Source: Ascaris suum
Taxonomy: Eukaryota > Nematoda > Chromadorea > Rhabditida > Ascarididae
Assembly: GCA_013433145.1 (NCBI GenBank)
Contig: CM024182.1
Location: 1,302,001-1,366,000 of the forward strand
Length of the DNA: 64,000 bases
Direction: 5' to 3'
Position numbers and translations under genes: made by a program. Shown one piece after another: positions 48,101 through 62,692 of this stretch (positions are counted from its first letter, which is position 1; each line of letters begins with the position of its first letter). The notes beneath the pieces are model-generated. The model saw only the letters and a program-made list of their open reading frames with translations. It was not told where the DNA came from and did no database searches.

Positions 48101-51100
48101 GCCACTATCGATATGAGCGACCTCCTCAACGATAAAGTGCTAATGTTCCAACGCAGGTCCGCTAACAAAACTTTCAATGATCTCAATGATGACGATTATT
48201 GTTCGTTTTTAGTTCACACTGAATTCTAACCTAACATAGGAATGTCATTTGGAGCAAAAATAAAACAGGGTGAGGAGCAAGCTGAAATTATACGTGGAAT
48301 GCAGTTTTCACAGTACCCAAAATAGAAGGCAAAAAAATTTCTTTCGTGCACGAGGGAGGGTAGAGGGTCGGATTAGATTAAAGAGCGAACGAAGGGGGGC
48401 GGGGAGGGATGATACAACAGGAGATGCGATGAACATAAGTCTACATATCTTGAATGGAGAATAATCATAAGATCACACAAAATTTTTATAATAGTTTTCA
48501 ACAAATACGTTTCGCTGAAAATGAGTATAGGTTTACTTGTATAATAAATTGAATGATGTTGTGAGATGAGACCTAGATAGGCCCATTAGCAAAGATCTTT
48601 GGACAAATTCATTATACTGTGCATCTTAAGAAAATAACGGTTGCATATCGTCAGATTTCATTTGTTGATTTAAAACAGCAATAACAATAATTATTAAATG
48701 TTTTTTTGCTTCAGGTATTATATACTGCTGGTACCGATATTTTGTTTCCTTGTTCCGGCAGTAATACCAGTCTATCTATGGAGGGAGACACCGTTTATCG
48801 CATTTCTGACATGTTCAATGTTCAGGTGAGACAACCATCCACTTTTCAATACTATCGTTTATGCAAACAGACGTTATTGGCAGTTAGTGACTTCAGTGCT
48901 GTCTTGTTCTTATAAAACCCTCCTTCACCATAAGCTTTATGTACCTCAAAGAGAAACCATTGATAATTTAATATATGTAATCGTGTTAGAACCGGTGAGA
49001 TCTAGCGATATCCTGCGATGATGGCTGTCTAGGGTATCGTCGATGCGAAAGGTTTTGCAGGAGAAGCAACACAACCTACGCACAGGTGATCTAACCAATC
49101 AAAGAAAGCGTACAACTGAAATTATTTTAAGTTCGATTACAGTGATTGTAGAAAAAACTGGCCTGACAAATTATATCACACTTTGGTAATCAACAGCCCA
49201 TTTAGTAGAAGAATTGGCTGAAATTACGCTGAAAATAGATTGTGTTCTTGGGTGGGGTTTATGTCCAGCGATTCGCATTGTTTTGCTCGTAACGATGAGT
49301 TGAGAGCAGCGATCCGACGAATACAAACAAAGTGATGCGTACACGCCAACACACACAGACACATATATATGGGCAGACAAAGGCGCATATGCGGAAATAC
49401 ATACGCAAACGCGATTACGCGTACAAATTTTCGAGTAAATCTTAAAGAATCTGGATGCACTTTCGTAAAAATCAGCAACGAATTTAAAATAATGAGCAGA
49501 TAGAAAGATTTAAGTTAATTTGATATGAAACAATCTTTTTTTGCATTTAGCGCATTTAGCTCCGACGAAAATTTGTTGGAGTTCAATGAGACGACATTAA
49601 TGAGACCGATAAAAAATTACCATGATTGAATTTAGTGGAAATATTAGCAGCAGCGTTATTAAATTCGGTTGGGAAAATTACTGCCGGCTCTTCTGGCAGT
49701 TTATGCATTGAGGCACAACTTTTGATAGTGTTCTAGATAGTTGAACTATCTAATAGTTAGCATTTGTCGCCAATCGATCCGACAAACTTTCATAAAAGCT
49801 TTTTTTTAAAACCATCAAATGATTTTAAAATACGAATGCATTTTCGTACGTACTTTAATGACTTCATTAGTCGGCAAATCATTCAAGTAGTTGCTATAAT
49901 GAACGGAACTCTCATAATATCTATTGACCAAGCCGAAATTCTTGCATATTTTTCCACTTGTTAGCCGTTTCCACGATTTGCAACGATCATCAACAAATAA
50001 TGCGTTTTGCTTTGGTCAAAGCAATGTTTTTAAAAAAAAGGCAATTTTTGGACCAAATTTAAATATGCACAATTTCTTTTCTATAGTTGATAAATCTCAC
50101 TTGAAGATTATATTGATTTAAGCAGATTATAATAATTAAATTTTTACGCTGAATTTGAATGAATTTTTTTGAGAATTTGAATGAATTTTTAGAGCAAATT
50201 TGAACGTTTAAAGGTGGCATGATAATGGATAAGAAAAAAGTCTTAACAATGAGTTTCTAGATTCATATGTTTGATTTAGTCGACGTTGAATTTCGCTTTT
50301 AGTTTTTTCTTTGAATGTTTGATTTTTTGTGAGCGTATCAAAAATACCTTTGAATTATTTGATTGTTCCATCATCATCTTTTGCGATGTATCACTGTCAG
50401 ATACAAAAAAAAACGAAATCAAGAGTACTTCTTACAGGAACTTCTCTCAAGAAAAGATTCCTCCTATGACATCAATGAAAAAAAAATGCTTAAAACTTGG
50501 GAATTTCTTGCATGCTTGTTTTATTTTAGTTTAAAATTACTCGAAAATTCAAAAACTTTTCATTTAATTGAACATTTTCCTATTAATATTACTAAATTTG
50601 AAATTATACTACTCTAAAGTTCAATGAATTTTATTTTCATATTAGATTTGCAAATATTTCGACACAAAAACAAACATTTCACTCAATATGGATTTCCTAT
50701 TTAATCAACAATCAACGAAGATAGCTAATTGTTTTTTTTTTTTTGCATTTTACGTTTTACACTTTCTACAAAATAAGAAATTTTTTGGCGTTATTTGCAG
50801 ATATTGCTTCACTCTACACGATACATGGCTTATTAATTCAGCAGCACATAAATGGGGCTTCAAACCATACGATGAGGAGATCTCTGCAGTTGATTCTTAT
50901 GTGGTATATTCATTCACATTTACTTTGATGAATAACTTATTGCATTAGAGAAAAAGCTTAGAGCAAAACAATTTGATTAATCGACTTATTTAAATTGTGC
51001 GTAGACGAAGATAATATAGCGTTATTATTTTGAGAATTAGCTAGGTGCGAAAAGTTTTTCAAATCCTCAACTTTTGCTTCTTTGCATAACAACAACAACA

Positions 51101-54100
51101 ACAACAAAACAACATTACAATATAACAACATTCCTTAACTTTCTCTTGCTTCGAACTTCTTTAATTTGCATAACGACATTAAACCTATACTTTCTCTGTC
51201 TCAATAATCTGCGCACCTTATCATGATCGATGTTTAGCCCCATCCCTATTCTTCGATACGGTTCACTCAATTTCTTCACTGAATGTCTTATTTACACTAA
51301 AGCCGCTAAGGGAGTTTCCGTTTTTATAGTTTATCTTCACCATCAATGAAGGCCTTTAGTCGATCAGTAAGCAATTCTGGATATTCATAACGTTGGTCGA
51401 TTATTCCTGAAAATAAGACTGCATTTGTTCTTATGATTGCCGAGTTGATAGTGCTCCAAGAGTAGAATAAACATGACTTATTGCTTCTATTTTTGATTCA
51501 TTTCTCATCCACACTTTCATTATTAAGATATCCCCGATGCATCAGTTGTTTGCTTGGAAAATTTCGGAACCTTTACGATCTATTTCCATAATTTAAATGC
51601 TAAGGGGTATTGAAATCAACGAAAGATTTTATTAGCAGCAATAAAGAATTCACAAATTTTGATAAAGAATTGAGAGGAAAAATCCTTCTAAACGTCCAAT
51701 TTTTAGTTCTTTATGAAGGATTTAAAAAAAAAAAAGATAAAAGATGGTCTCTGACAATATTTGATTGAATCTTCTATGGTTTCTGCCCATGCATAGATTG
51801 AAGTTGTTGAATGGATGAAAAAATTCGACAAATACATGAGGCCTTTTTATCGTCTCTTTCAGAAGCAACTTTTCGCCTAGGCTAAACATCGGCTGAAAAA
51901 AATTTTTTTTCTTCATTTCTTTATGCTCACAAAACTCAACTATGGATCGCTAATCTAGACATATTATCAGTTTTGCGTTAATGATAAATTCGATGGTGAT
52001 GCGTTCAATAGGTGATAAGGTGTGAAATTAATAGAGTAATAAAAGATAAGATTTAACTAATTTTCTGGAAATTCAATTAATGTCGCTCCTTATATTCCTC
52101 TTTGCCGACTACTTTCAACAATCATATTAGAAAATGAAACTATGCTGTTAAAATATTTGAATAAGAAGGGATTTTTTTAAAAACTTTACTACAGCTGGCT
52201 GCAATCACAATGGGTGAAGGTGGACATAATTTCCATCATGTATTTCCACAAGATTATCGTACATCTGAATACGTGAATGAGTACAATATATCAAAGGTGG
52301 TTATCGATGCGCTCGCATCTTTCGGATGGGTCTATGATCGGAAAGTCGTTTCAAATGAGGTTAGTGTATAGTCCATTGTTTCTTTTTTACTCCGTTCTTT
52401 GCAGGATTTTATGTACTTAAAAGATTATGGAATATTACATCAATGGTTACATGCCAAAGATTGCAGTACTCTTTTAAAAAAATAAATAGATATCGAGTTG
52501 AACAAATGAGCGCTGAGAGCGAAAATAGAGTTTCGAAAGCGCTGTCGTCTTATCATTGTCTATTGGTTTGCCTTTGTTTATCACACAAAAAAAAAAGTGG
52601 GCGCCTTCTCAAAATGGCAAGAACCTTCTTTCGGGAGTAGCTTATACTGAGGAATTTCATGTGAAGGTAGGTTCCAATTTTGTTTGCATCGTTCACCTGT
52701 ACGCTAGTTGGTTTAAATCCGATCTCCATCGTTGTTCTCAAGGTTAGCAGGTTTCAATTTCATCTCTTCATATGAGTTCAAATGCAATGCATCTGAGAAG
52801 GTAGATTTCATGCGATACCTCTGACATCAATGAACGGTGGTCACTTTCGGAGGCTACAAGCAGCAGACAAGTTGTCACACGCTTTAAGCAACCTGCAAGC
52901 TTGCATTCGCAATCTCGATTTTAGCTCGCTCATGCCTGTGTGTGTGTGCGCATGTGCACCTGCCTGGATCTGCGCATAGGTGCGTATATGTGCTTGTATG
53001 TATGTGTTTCCCCATATACGTGTGCCAATTTGCATATACGCCCATGTATTTTTGTTTCCCAAGTTCATTATTCCTGGGGAACAATAATTTGAATGTATTA
53101 CTTACCCGGCTTGGTAGCATTTCACAATGTTCCGGTACTACTAATCTTACAGTTGGTGAAAGCACAGCAAGGAAGCGTTTCCCGACGATCTATGGGAACG
53201 ATGAGCCCCAACATGGATGCATTATTGGGCACGTTATTATTTCCTCGAGGTTTTAGTACAGTGTTTGATGTAATCGGTGATGCTGCAAATGCATATATTA
53301 TGCAAGATTTTCTAGCGTGCCTTCTTAAATTTTATGCTAATTTGCATATTTACACTTGCGACGCGTCATGGTATTTTATTTATGCGCTGATATATCTGTG
53401 TGCCTGTGTGTTTGTATCTGTGTCTGCGTGTGTTCGCTCATCTGTCCCCCACTGTCAGCTAAAGAATCACTTAAACCAGTTTGGCTAGGCTAATAAAATA
53501 CCATGTTATATTTAATATCAGCATCCTGAAGACTTCAATTAGCTTGCTGAAAAGGGATTACACATTGGGCTTTGCTGGTACAGACAAAATTGCGCACATT
53601 TGCTTCGGTGGAATTTTCCTTTCACATAGGTTGAGTTACTAGTTGCGACGGCGACGAATCTTTTCTGGAGAATTTAAAAAATGGTAAGGCCGGCTAAAAT
53701 ATCATAATATAATTCTATATATTTCAAGATTTCTTCGTAAATTTTGAAACTTTGTGGTGAGGTGGATAAAATACGAAATAACATAGGTACAGGATTATTT
53801 AATCCACATAAGTCAGATCTGTTCCACAGTTAGAGGAGCGTAAAGGATAGCCTTTTGGATTTTCTTATTAAGTTGTGTAATATTTTGCATGCATAAGTGG
53901 TTGAATGTAGGCACGATGCAACAACAAATGGAACAACATTGTAATATAAATCTGCGAAAAGCATGCAATCTCTGAATGAATTGATCAAGGAATGGAACTT
54001 CACGAATAATAGCCAAAGCGATTTTGCATAATTGAGAAAATCAAATGAGGCCATTCGAAAATTTCACAAACGAAAGAGATATTGAAATGCATTTTCGAGT

Positions 54101-54294
54101 GATCACTACAAGTATGCATTTGCGTTGTTCAATGAAATATTATTATCAAAATTTGCATATTTAGAAAGCTATTGGGATAATTTTATTCAGATGCATTATT
54201 GTCTTATCAAATCATTTATCCATTTAAAATGAAAGGATTTTTGTTGCAGGCAATCGAAAGGCAAAAAGCAAGACGACATAGGAAACTTGGTTAA
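39120..54294 (+). CDS. Delta-9 fatty acid desaturase, copy 2 (fat-5/6/7 family)
   Basis: Nine exons: 39120-39218, 40356-40476, 42262-42392, 46724-46806, 48034-48156, 48715-48825, 50801-50903, 52195-52359, 54250-54294; 326 aa. Same activity as copy 1: ER acyl-CoA delta-9 desaturation. The His boxes are HRLWTH (90-95), HRCHH (127-131) and HNFHH (268-272), with NSAAH at 235-239. Exons 1-8 match copy 1 in length and phase; only the last exon is two codons shorter, ending in a basic tail (ARRHRKLG). All donors are GT and all acceptors CAG or TAG, so this copy lacks the splice-site oddities of copy 1. Its introns are much larger (up to 4331 nt for intron 3). Identity to copy 1 is highest in exon 5 (34 of 40 residues) and lowest in exon 1 (11 of 33). 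The divergent N-terminus and TM1-TM2 could alter substrate choice; that is inference. Confidence 0.95.
39790..39945. other. G+C-rich patch with TATA-like box in intron 1
   Basis: Within intron 1 of desaturase copy 2. It is distinctly richer in G+C than its surroundings and includes TATAAATAG at about 39870 followed by GC-rich sequence. It could be a solo LTR or an internal promoter; no terminal repeats were established. Confidence 0.35.
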
Positions 54295-54566
54295 TCATCT
54301 CATAATCACTTTATATTACATCGATCAGAGAATATTCATTCATCGATAGAAGATTATTTCCGCTCATTTTATGAATGTTTCTTCTTCCGATATAACTAGT
54401 AAATTTTTTTGTAAATCCTGATAAAAATTGATCAGTTATTGATCGTTTATATGTGCTCACTTGAAAATCTTCCACAATCGACATGTTTTTTCTTCAACGG
54501 AAATGCCAAAATTCGTCTTCTTCACGCTGCTTCACTCAATGAGTCTCGAGAACACCGCAATAGTGA

Positions 54567-54853
54567 ATGCAAGTGGTGATTCATTTTGACGAAGCGGACA
54601 ACTATAATTTTACCTCAAGTTCGCTGAAGGATTTGTATGCGTGCGCACAAAACGTGCAGGGAAATATTACTGTAACAATGCGAATATTAACAGCAAACGG
54701 GAATAAGAGTACGTTGGAGCTGTTCTATCGCGCACTAGGAGTCAGCGGAATCACTTTGTTTGCGGAGATACACGTGAGATGTTATAAAATACTTATATTA
54801 CTTATATACTTGTATTTATATTTAAAATACTTATATTTATATTATATATTTAC

Positions 54854-54945
<92 letters not shown>

Positions 54946-56478
54946 ATTTATATATATTTATATATATTTATATATATATTTATATTTATATTTATATTTA
55001 TATTTATTTTATATTTATTTATTTATATTTATTTATTGATTTGTTTATTTATTTATTTATTTATTTATTTATTCATTTATTTATATGCTCGTTGATTACA
55101 TTTCATTTAAAGGAATAAATTTTTCTTTATTACGAAGAAAAAGGTACAACCTTTCTGAGGAGTTAGTATTCTTGAACGATGAGAAACAATCCACTTTCCT
55201 GTTTAAGCTACCTTCCACGAAATGGTTTGACAAAGTTCACATTAAGAGAATTGCACTTCCATTCATTGAAGAATATTCGTTTCTTTTTATACATTCGAAA
55301 AATTCGAACTTGCATTTCGCATTCTACACACATTTGGTTTGTGCGTATGCTGTATGTCCCTTCATTGATCTAGCAGTTTTAACTCCCGATTAAGAAATTC
55401 GGGCATTGCATTGTAAATTGAATGCGAACTTCCTTCAGACAATTTCAACCTGATCAAAGAAGCCTCAACTGTGCTATTACTGATTAACTATGCTAAAAAA
55501 TTCCACACATTTTATCTCATGTATAGTGATAGATAGCATCGACCAAGCCTAAAACAAATGAAATGTCATGTTAGAGGTGTTGATGCAATATGCGCCTTTC
55601 CGTTGACCAACGGCTATAAATCGTTGACGAATATTAAAGTGTGCTCAATATTATATAAGTATCTTATTGAATCCGACCACATGTAATACAAAATCGTTGC
55701 TCTCAATCCAGCCAGTTGTTCGAAATGGAACTTGATATGTATAGAATGCCAAGCGAGCGTCTAGAAAACTAACTAAGTAATCCATCTCAACAGCATTTCC
55801 AAAAATAAATATCTATAGACACGATAGACGCATAAAAAAAAAAGGTTTTTCAATGAGGATAAACATCAATCTGCTGAAAGAGTCTCTTTTTTTTCGAGCG
55901 ATTTCACTTGAAATATGAATGAATTTTTTTTTTGCATTGATCATGTGAACGTTTTGAAAGTTGATTTTCCAATTTTGGAATTTTTGAATTTTTTTCAATG
56001 TCTAATTTTTAATTTTAATTTCTAATTTGAAAATAATTTTCTTCCAAAAAAAATCTCTAATTTTGGAAATATCCGTTTTTTTTTCTCGCATATCATTGAA
56101 AATTATGTCTTAATCATCGAAGACCTATGAAAAAAAAAAAGCTTTTTAGCACATTAAATTTCGACGTACACTATGGAATTTCTGGATATTTTCACCGATT
56201 CGCTCATGCGGACTTCTTCAGCTCGTTGAAGCTTGTCGAGTTCCTATAAGATTTCATAGAATCGGGGAAATGAGTGCGGATTGCGGGAATCCCATAGGCA
56301 TCCGAAAATTAAAAACTTAGACGCGGAATCAAGGCTATTTCGTAACCGGAAGGAAAATATTTGCTTCAACGATCTCAGAATAAACACAAATGTTGGAAAG
56401 GGGATTTTTGTCTGGATGCATTTTTATTATCAGAGACAACATGTTGTTGGCAAGATTGACGTGATGAGTGGACTATGA
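54567..56478 (+). CDS. Candidate two-exon gene, unidentified, about 141 aa
   Basis: The exon 54567-54773 begins at an ATG right after an in-frame TGA and has 69 open codons to a GTGAGA donor, phase 0. It includes [18 protein letters not shown] and [19 protein letters not shown], with three possible N-glycosylation sites. A terminal exon 56260-56478 after a GATTTCATAG acceptor is open in phase 0 for 72 codons (ending [11 protein letters not shown]) and joins in phase. The intervening intron holds a (TA)n/(TTTA)n array. An alternative second exon is the frame ending at 55393, which would need a GAG acceptor. A second ATG frame starting near 54505 (MPKFVFFTLLHSM) looks like a signal peptide but runs out of frame with the main one, so a frameshifted or decayed gene is possible. 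Confidence 0.38.
54858..55086. repeat. Compound (TA)n / (TTTA)n microsatellite
   Basis: A TA array (54858-54934) grades through TATATTTA units into TTTA repeats up to about 55086. The Tyr-Ile and Leu-Phe frame here is an artefact. Confidence 0.95.
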
Positions 56479-58798
56479 GGATTTCATTCATTTTGTGCAG
56501 ATAATGTTTGAGATCTTATTGGCATAAGCAGACAAACAGATGCATTATATTCCGAGAGTATCGGTTACTCACATCCTCATTATTAGTTTATACATGTGAA
56601 GGTACTTATCTATTACGCTATAGTAGCACAAGTTTTAACTGTCTTCTGATTACATCCGTGTGATAAGATATAACATGCTAGTATGTCATAGAATATAGGA
56701 TAATTGCTCTGCATTTCCATAAGAGTGGACACTGTTTATTAGGCAATACGTCTTACAGTCTTAGATTCTATCGCCCTTCCCATTCAAATGACTTTTGGGA
56801 CTGTTAGCCGACCAATGAAACAGCATTTTTCTTCTTGTACAACAATTCTTTACACTCTAATTTCCTACGAAACGGTGCTATTTCCATATTTCATTGTTTT
56901 ATTCTTTTTATATTCTGGTATCATTTGAAAAACATATTGCATTTATCCTTCACTTATAGCTAAGAATAGAGGGAATCCCTAAAGGCAATAACAAATTCGG
57001 CGTATTTTTCAGCAATGACTAACACTAATTTTATTTGTTAAGCATTATTTTCGCTATGTTGTGCTTTTTTTTTTGGTTATGCAAATTTTTGTTTTCAATA
57101 AACGACATATTTTGCAACGCTTTTATTGGATTTTTTTACGTACATTAACAAAAAAAGTCAAAGTAGAAATAGTTACAATGAACTTTTACATTCGATTTTA
57201 TAAAATTAAAAATAATTTTCTCAGTTCAGAAAATATTCCTCGAAAATTTTTTCCAACAATTTCAATCTAGTTAATAAAATTTTCGCATGTATATGATGAA
57301 TTTTTCTTTAGCCAATGAAAGTTTCTATTCATTGAAATTCACTCGATTATATTGAAACTGTCAAAAATAGAATATATGGCATTTTACTCATCAATCATTT
57401 GTAATAAATCTGTATCGATAATTCATATTTCAAGCATTATTTCGTTATTTCGATGCAAAAAAAAAATGTTACCGTTATGAATGATCGCATTAAAAACAAC
57501 AATATATTTTTATTAAAATTTCTTTGTATTTGAAAATCGAAAAGTTGAACACAAAAGAATATTATCAATTAAGGCAATAATCAAAAATAATAATGACAAT
57601 AGATGAAATTCAGATAGCACCACAACAAATATTTAGCGATGAGATCATACGTGAAAATAAAGCAATTATACCCAGTTTAATAACGATATGATTCAAATAC
57701 GATCGCTTTATGTAAAAATTTTCAAAAGACCACATTAGAATATTACATTTTTATGCAAAAATGCAATCTGCAAGTAAAATCAGAAATTGTTGCATTTTTT
57801 TTGGGGGGGGGGGGGGAATATTGCTGATCGCTCATTGATTGCTCATTTATATTATCATATTTGGTTGCATAAAGTTGCAAAAAAATTTGCAAAGGTGGAG
57901 GAAGAAGAATGCGTATTGTCTTTGTATTATTGGCAAATTTGCTCACCTTCTTCATGAAATATCAAAAAAAAGAGAGAGAATTGAATACTTAAATGCGATA
58001 AACCAGTGAATTGATGACAAAAAATGGCAGTTTTTGTCAACTTCAGTGTCATCCATGGGGAGTGAAAGAGTAATAAAGCGGAAAGTGACTTCCGTTTATT
58101 CATTATTATTCCTATGGGAATGATTCCATAGCTTAACGGATAGCCGCCGTAAGTTGTTTGTAAGTTTTCTCAAACTAATCTATATGCTAATTTTCGTCGT
58201 TCCTTCATGTTCATATCTATTTGTTTTCACATGCAATAACAAATAGAAATAGTGCGGTCTCAAATGGCCAATTTTGCATATTTAATAAGCGTGAATCTAA
58301 CCGTTGCTGATCACTTATTCAAACTGCAAGTGGGCAAATTCTGCATACTGTACAAGAGGCATAATCGAATGGTCATCAACCTAGTAGCTTATTATTTTCG
58401 GCGGATGCTCACCATATACGTTTGAGAGATGGGATGGGGGACGAAAGGCGCATGTCGATACCTTAAAACCATAAAATGTAATAAAAATAATCGGGAATTT
58501 TTGATGCCTTACATGATCTAGTTATTTCATTTACCAGGTACCGTTTTATTTCAAAGTAGTTCAAAAAATTCATGACAATATAGCATAAAGGCCTCTCTTT
58601 TAAATATTAGCTGATACATGAGCTCATATTGGGGAAGTTCAAATGCATATAAGCCAATATGCAATTAAACATATCAGCGAAATATTCCTTTTGTTGTAGC
58701 AGACATATCTGAGCATTACACAACTGGATACCTGAGAAAAAATAGTGACAACTGCAGTCTAGTGCCATAAACATTTGAATTTTATTCCAATGGGGATT
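56479..58798. other. No gene seen
   Basis: AT-rich intergenic DNA with a G run at 57803-57816 and short chance frames. Confidence 0.4.
57803..57816 (+). repeat. Poly-G run (14 G)
   Basis: Fourteen G after a T8 run in AT-rich intergenic DNA. Confidence 0.9.
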
Positions 58799-59017
58799 TC
58801 ACTTTTTTTCGACAATTTTGTATGCTTGATCGATCAATAATAAAGCGAACCTCGTTACTGCTTCAATGAATCTTACGAAAATCGTTCCCTGCTTCTTGCT
58901 TTCGAAAACGTTTTTGTGCTTTATCGTGGATGGAAACCTTACAGTCTTTGAAGTCATTAGCCAAATACTACTATCGTTGCAGTCCACGCGAGGAAAGTGA
59001 GAGGAAGCGAGCGACAT
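58799..59017 (-). CDS. Candidate small ORF, 72 aa, unidentified
   Basis: A minus-strand ATG frame of 72 codons opening MSLASSHFPRVDCNDSS, with a hydrophobic stretch (VTRFALLLIDQAYKIV) and ending in a double Lys. Two GTAAG-like donors occur inside (ACT|GTAAGG and TTC|GTAAGA), so part of it may be intron. The DNA just upstream on this strand is a GA-repeat tract that could be promoter-proximal. No family recognised. Confidence 0.28.
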   Translation of the reverse strand: MSLASSHFPRVDCNDSSIWLMTSKTVRFPSTIKHKNVFESKKQGTIFVRFIEAVTRFALLLIDQAYKIVEKK

Positions 59018-59497
59018 TTGCTCCCTATACCAGCAGACAAATTAGTGGATTCAAGGACTAAACTCTAACTCGAAATGCTTGAGAATATTTTTCACACATT
59101 TTTTCGGTTCGTTCCCTCTCTCTCGTTAGCAAGAATTACGCGTCTGTATCTAAGCGATTATATTTTCTTCCGCAACGAAAAGCACAAACGAAAAATTATA
59201 GTGCCACGTGATTTTCCCCACAGCGGAATAAGGCACTCGCTGAAATAATGAAGTGAGCATAAAAATATTTGAAGTCGACGGATAGGATTAGCAACAGTTG
59301 TGAAGAGATTGAAAAAAAAGAAGGCATAATTCGAATAAGTTTAAGCATAAATTAGATTTCATAGCAATGAAAAAATATAACAGAATACGATTATGGCGCT
59401 CAAAGAATGATGTGTATCATTGAGTGCACCTGTCCATACCTCACTCCGGGTTTCCTTTCATCCATATCAGAGGCATCTAGTAATCGCCTCACCTTGA

Positions 59498-59726
59498 CTA
59501 GCGCTCACATTCAATGAGCTTAGTGAAGAGGTCGAGTCGTGAGGCCTTCTTTTCGCTGCAGCTTGAGCTACGTTTCTGAGAAGGTAGATTGCTGCGCAGT
59601 GTACTTACATCAAAGCTAGTACGCGGCTTCAGTGCAGCTTGATCTTGGCAGTTGGCATTGTAAGAGCATGAGAGACGTCCATTGCAAAATGAAATACAGC
59701 ACACGTTCCTTAGTTGTGCACGGAAT
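59498..59726 (-). CDS. Candidate Cys-rich exon, probably secreted protein
   Basis: On the minus strand the acceptor TATATATATCAG is followed by an open frame of 75 codons to a TAG at 59498-59500. It carries five Cys close together (VCCISFCNGRLSCSYNANC) and two more near the end (SSSCSEKK, IECER). Such clusters are typical of small disulfide-rich secreted nematode proteins. Inside it, 59576-59608 is bounded by AT|GTAAGT and TTCTCAG and is exactly 33 nt, so it may be a very short in-frame intron or simply coding. A signal-peptide exon would be expected upstream, above 59726, but was not found. Confidence 0.42.
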
Positions 59727-60265
59727 CTGATATATATAAATTCATAATTTCTCAGCAACTGTCAAATCAATGTTTACTTGGGCATGTTAGAGGGAGGATC
59801 AAATCTCCTTTCAGAATCAATTTTATCTGTTAGCCTCATAAACACTAGACACATAGACCAGTTTAAATATATTGCAAAACAGTAATGCTATATGCATATT
59901 GCAAAAATTTGAAAATTAAGTTGACTTTCAATGCCGATTGGAGGTGAAATGCTAATAATGAAGCCAGTGGAAACTGGTCTCTCCATTATCGAATTTTTTC
60001 AAAACAGCAGCAAATGTATGAATAAATCGCATTTAAGAGTCCAGGCGGCATATTTTAGCAACTGGGTTTTTCTGTAGTCATGATCACAGTGAGCTCAAAG
60101 CCTTTAAGTGGTTTACAAACTGATGGACGAGTTGACTTTTGTTCCTTATATAATAGCAAGCACAATACACTCATTATCCTTGTTTTCCATTATAAATAAT
60201 ATCGAGTAATTGTGTGCTAGAATTGTTAGATTTCATTCCAAAAGTAACTTCAATGATAGTTCATT

Positions 60266-62692
<2,427 letters not shown>

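Noticed and set aside
52841..53488. Long frames in intron 8 of desaturase copy 2
   Set aside because: Much of the translation comes from TG/CA-rich cryptic repeats; no domain, and exon 8 joins exon 9 in phase without it.
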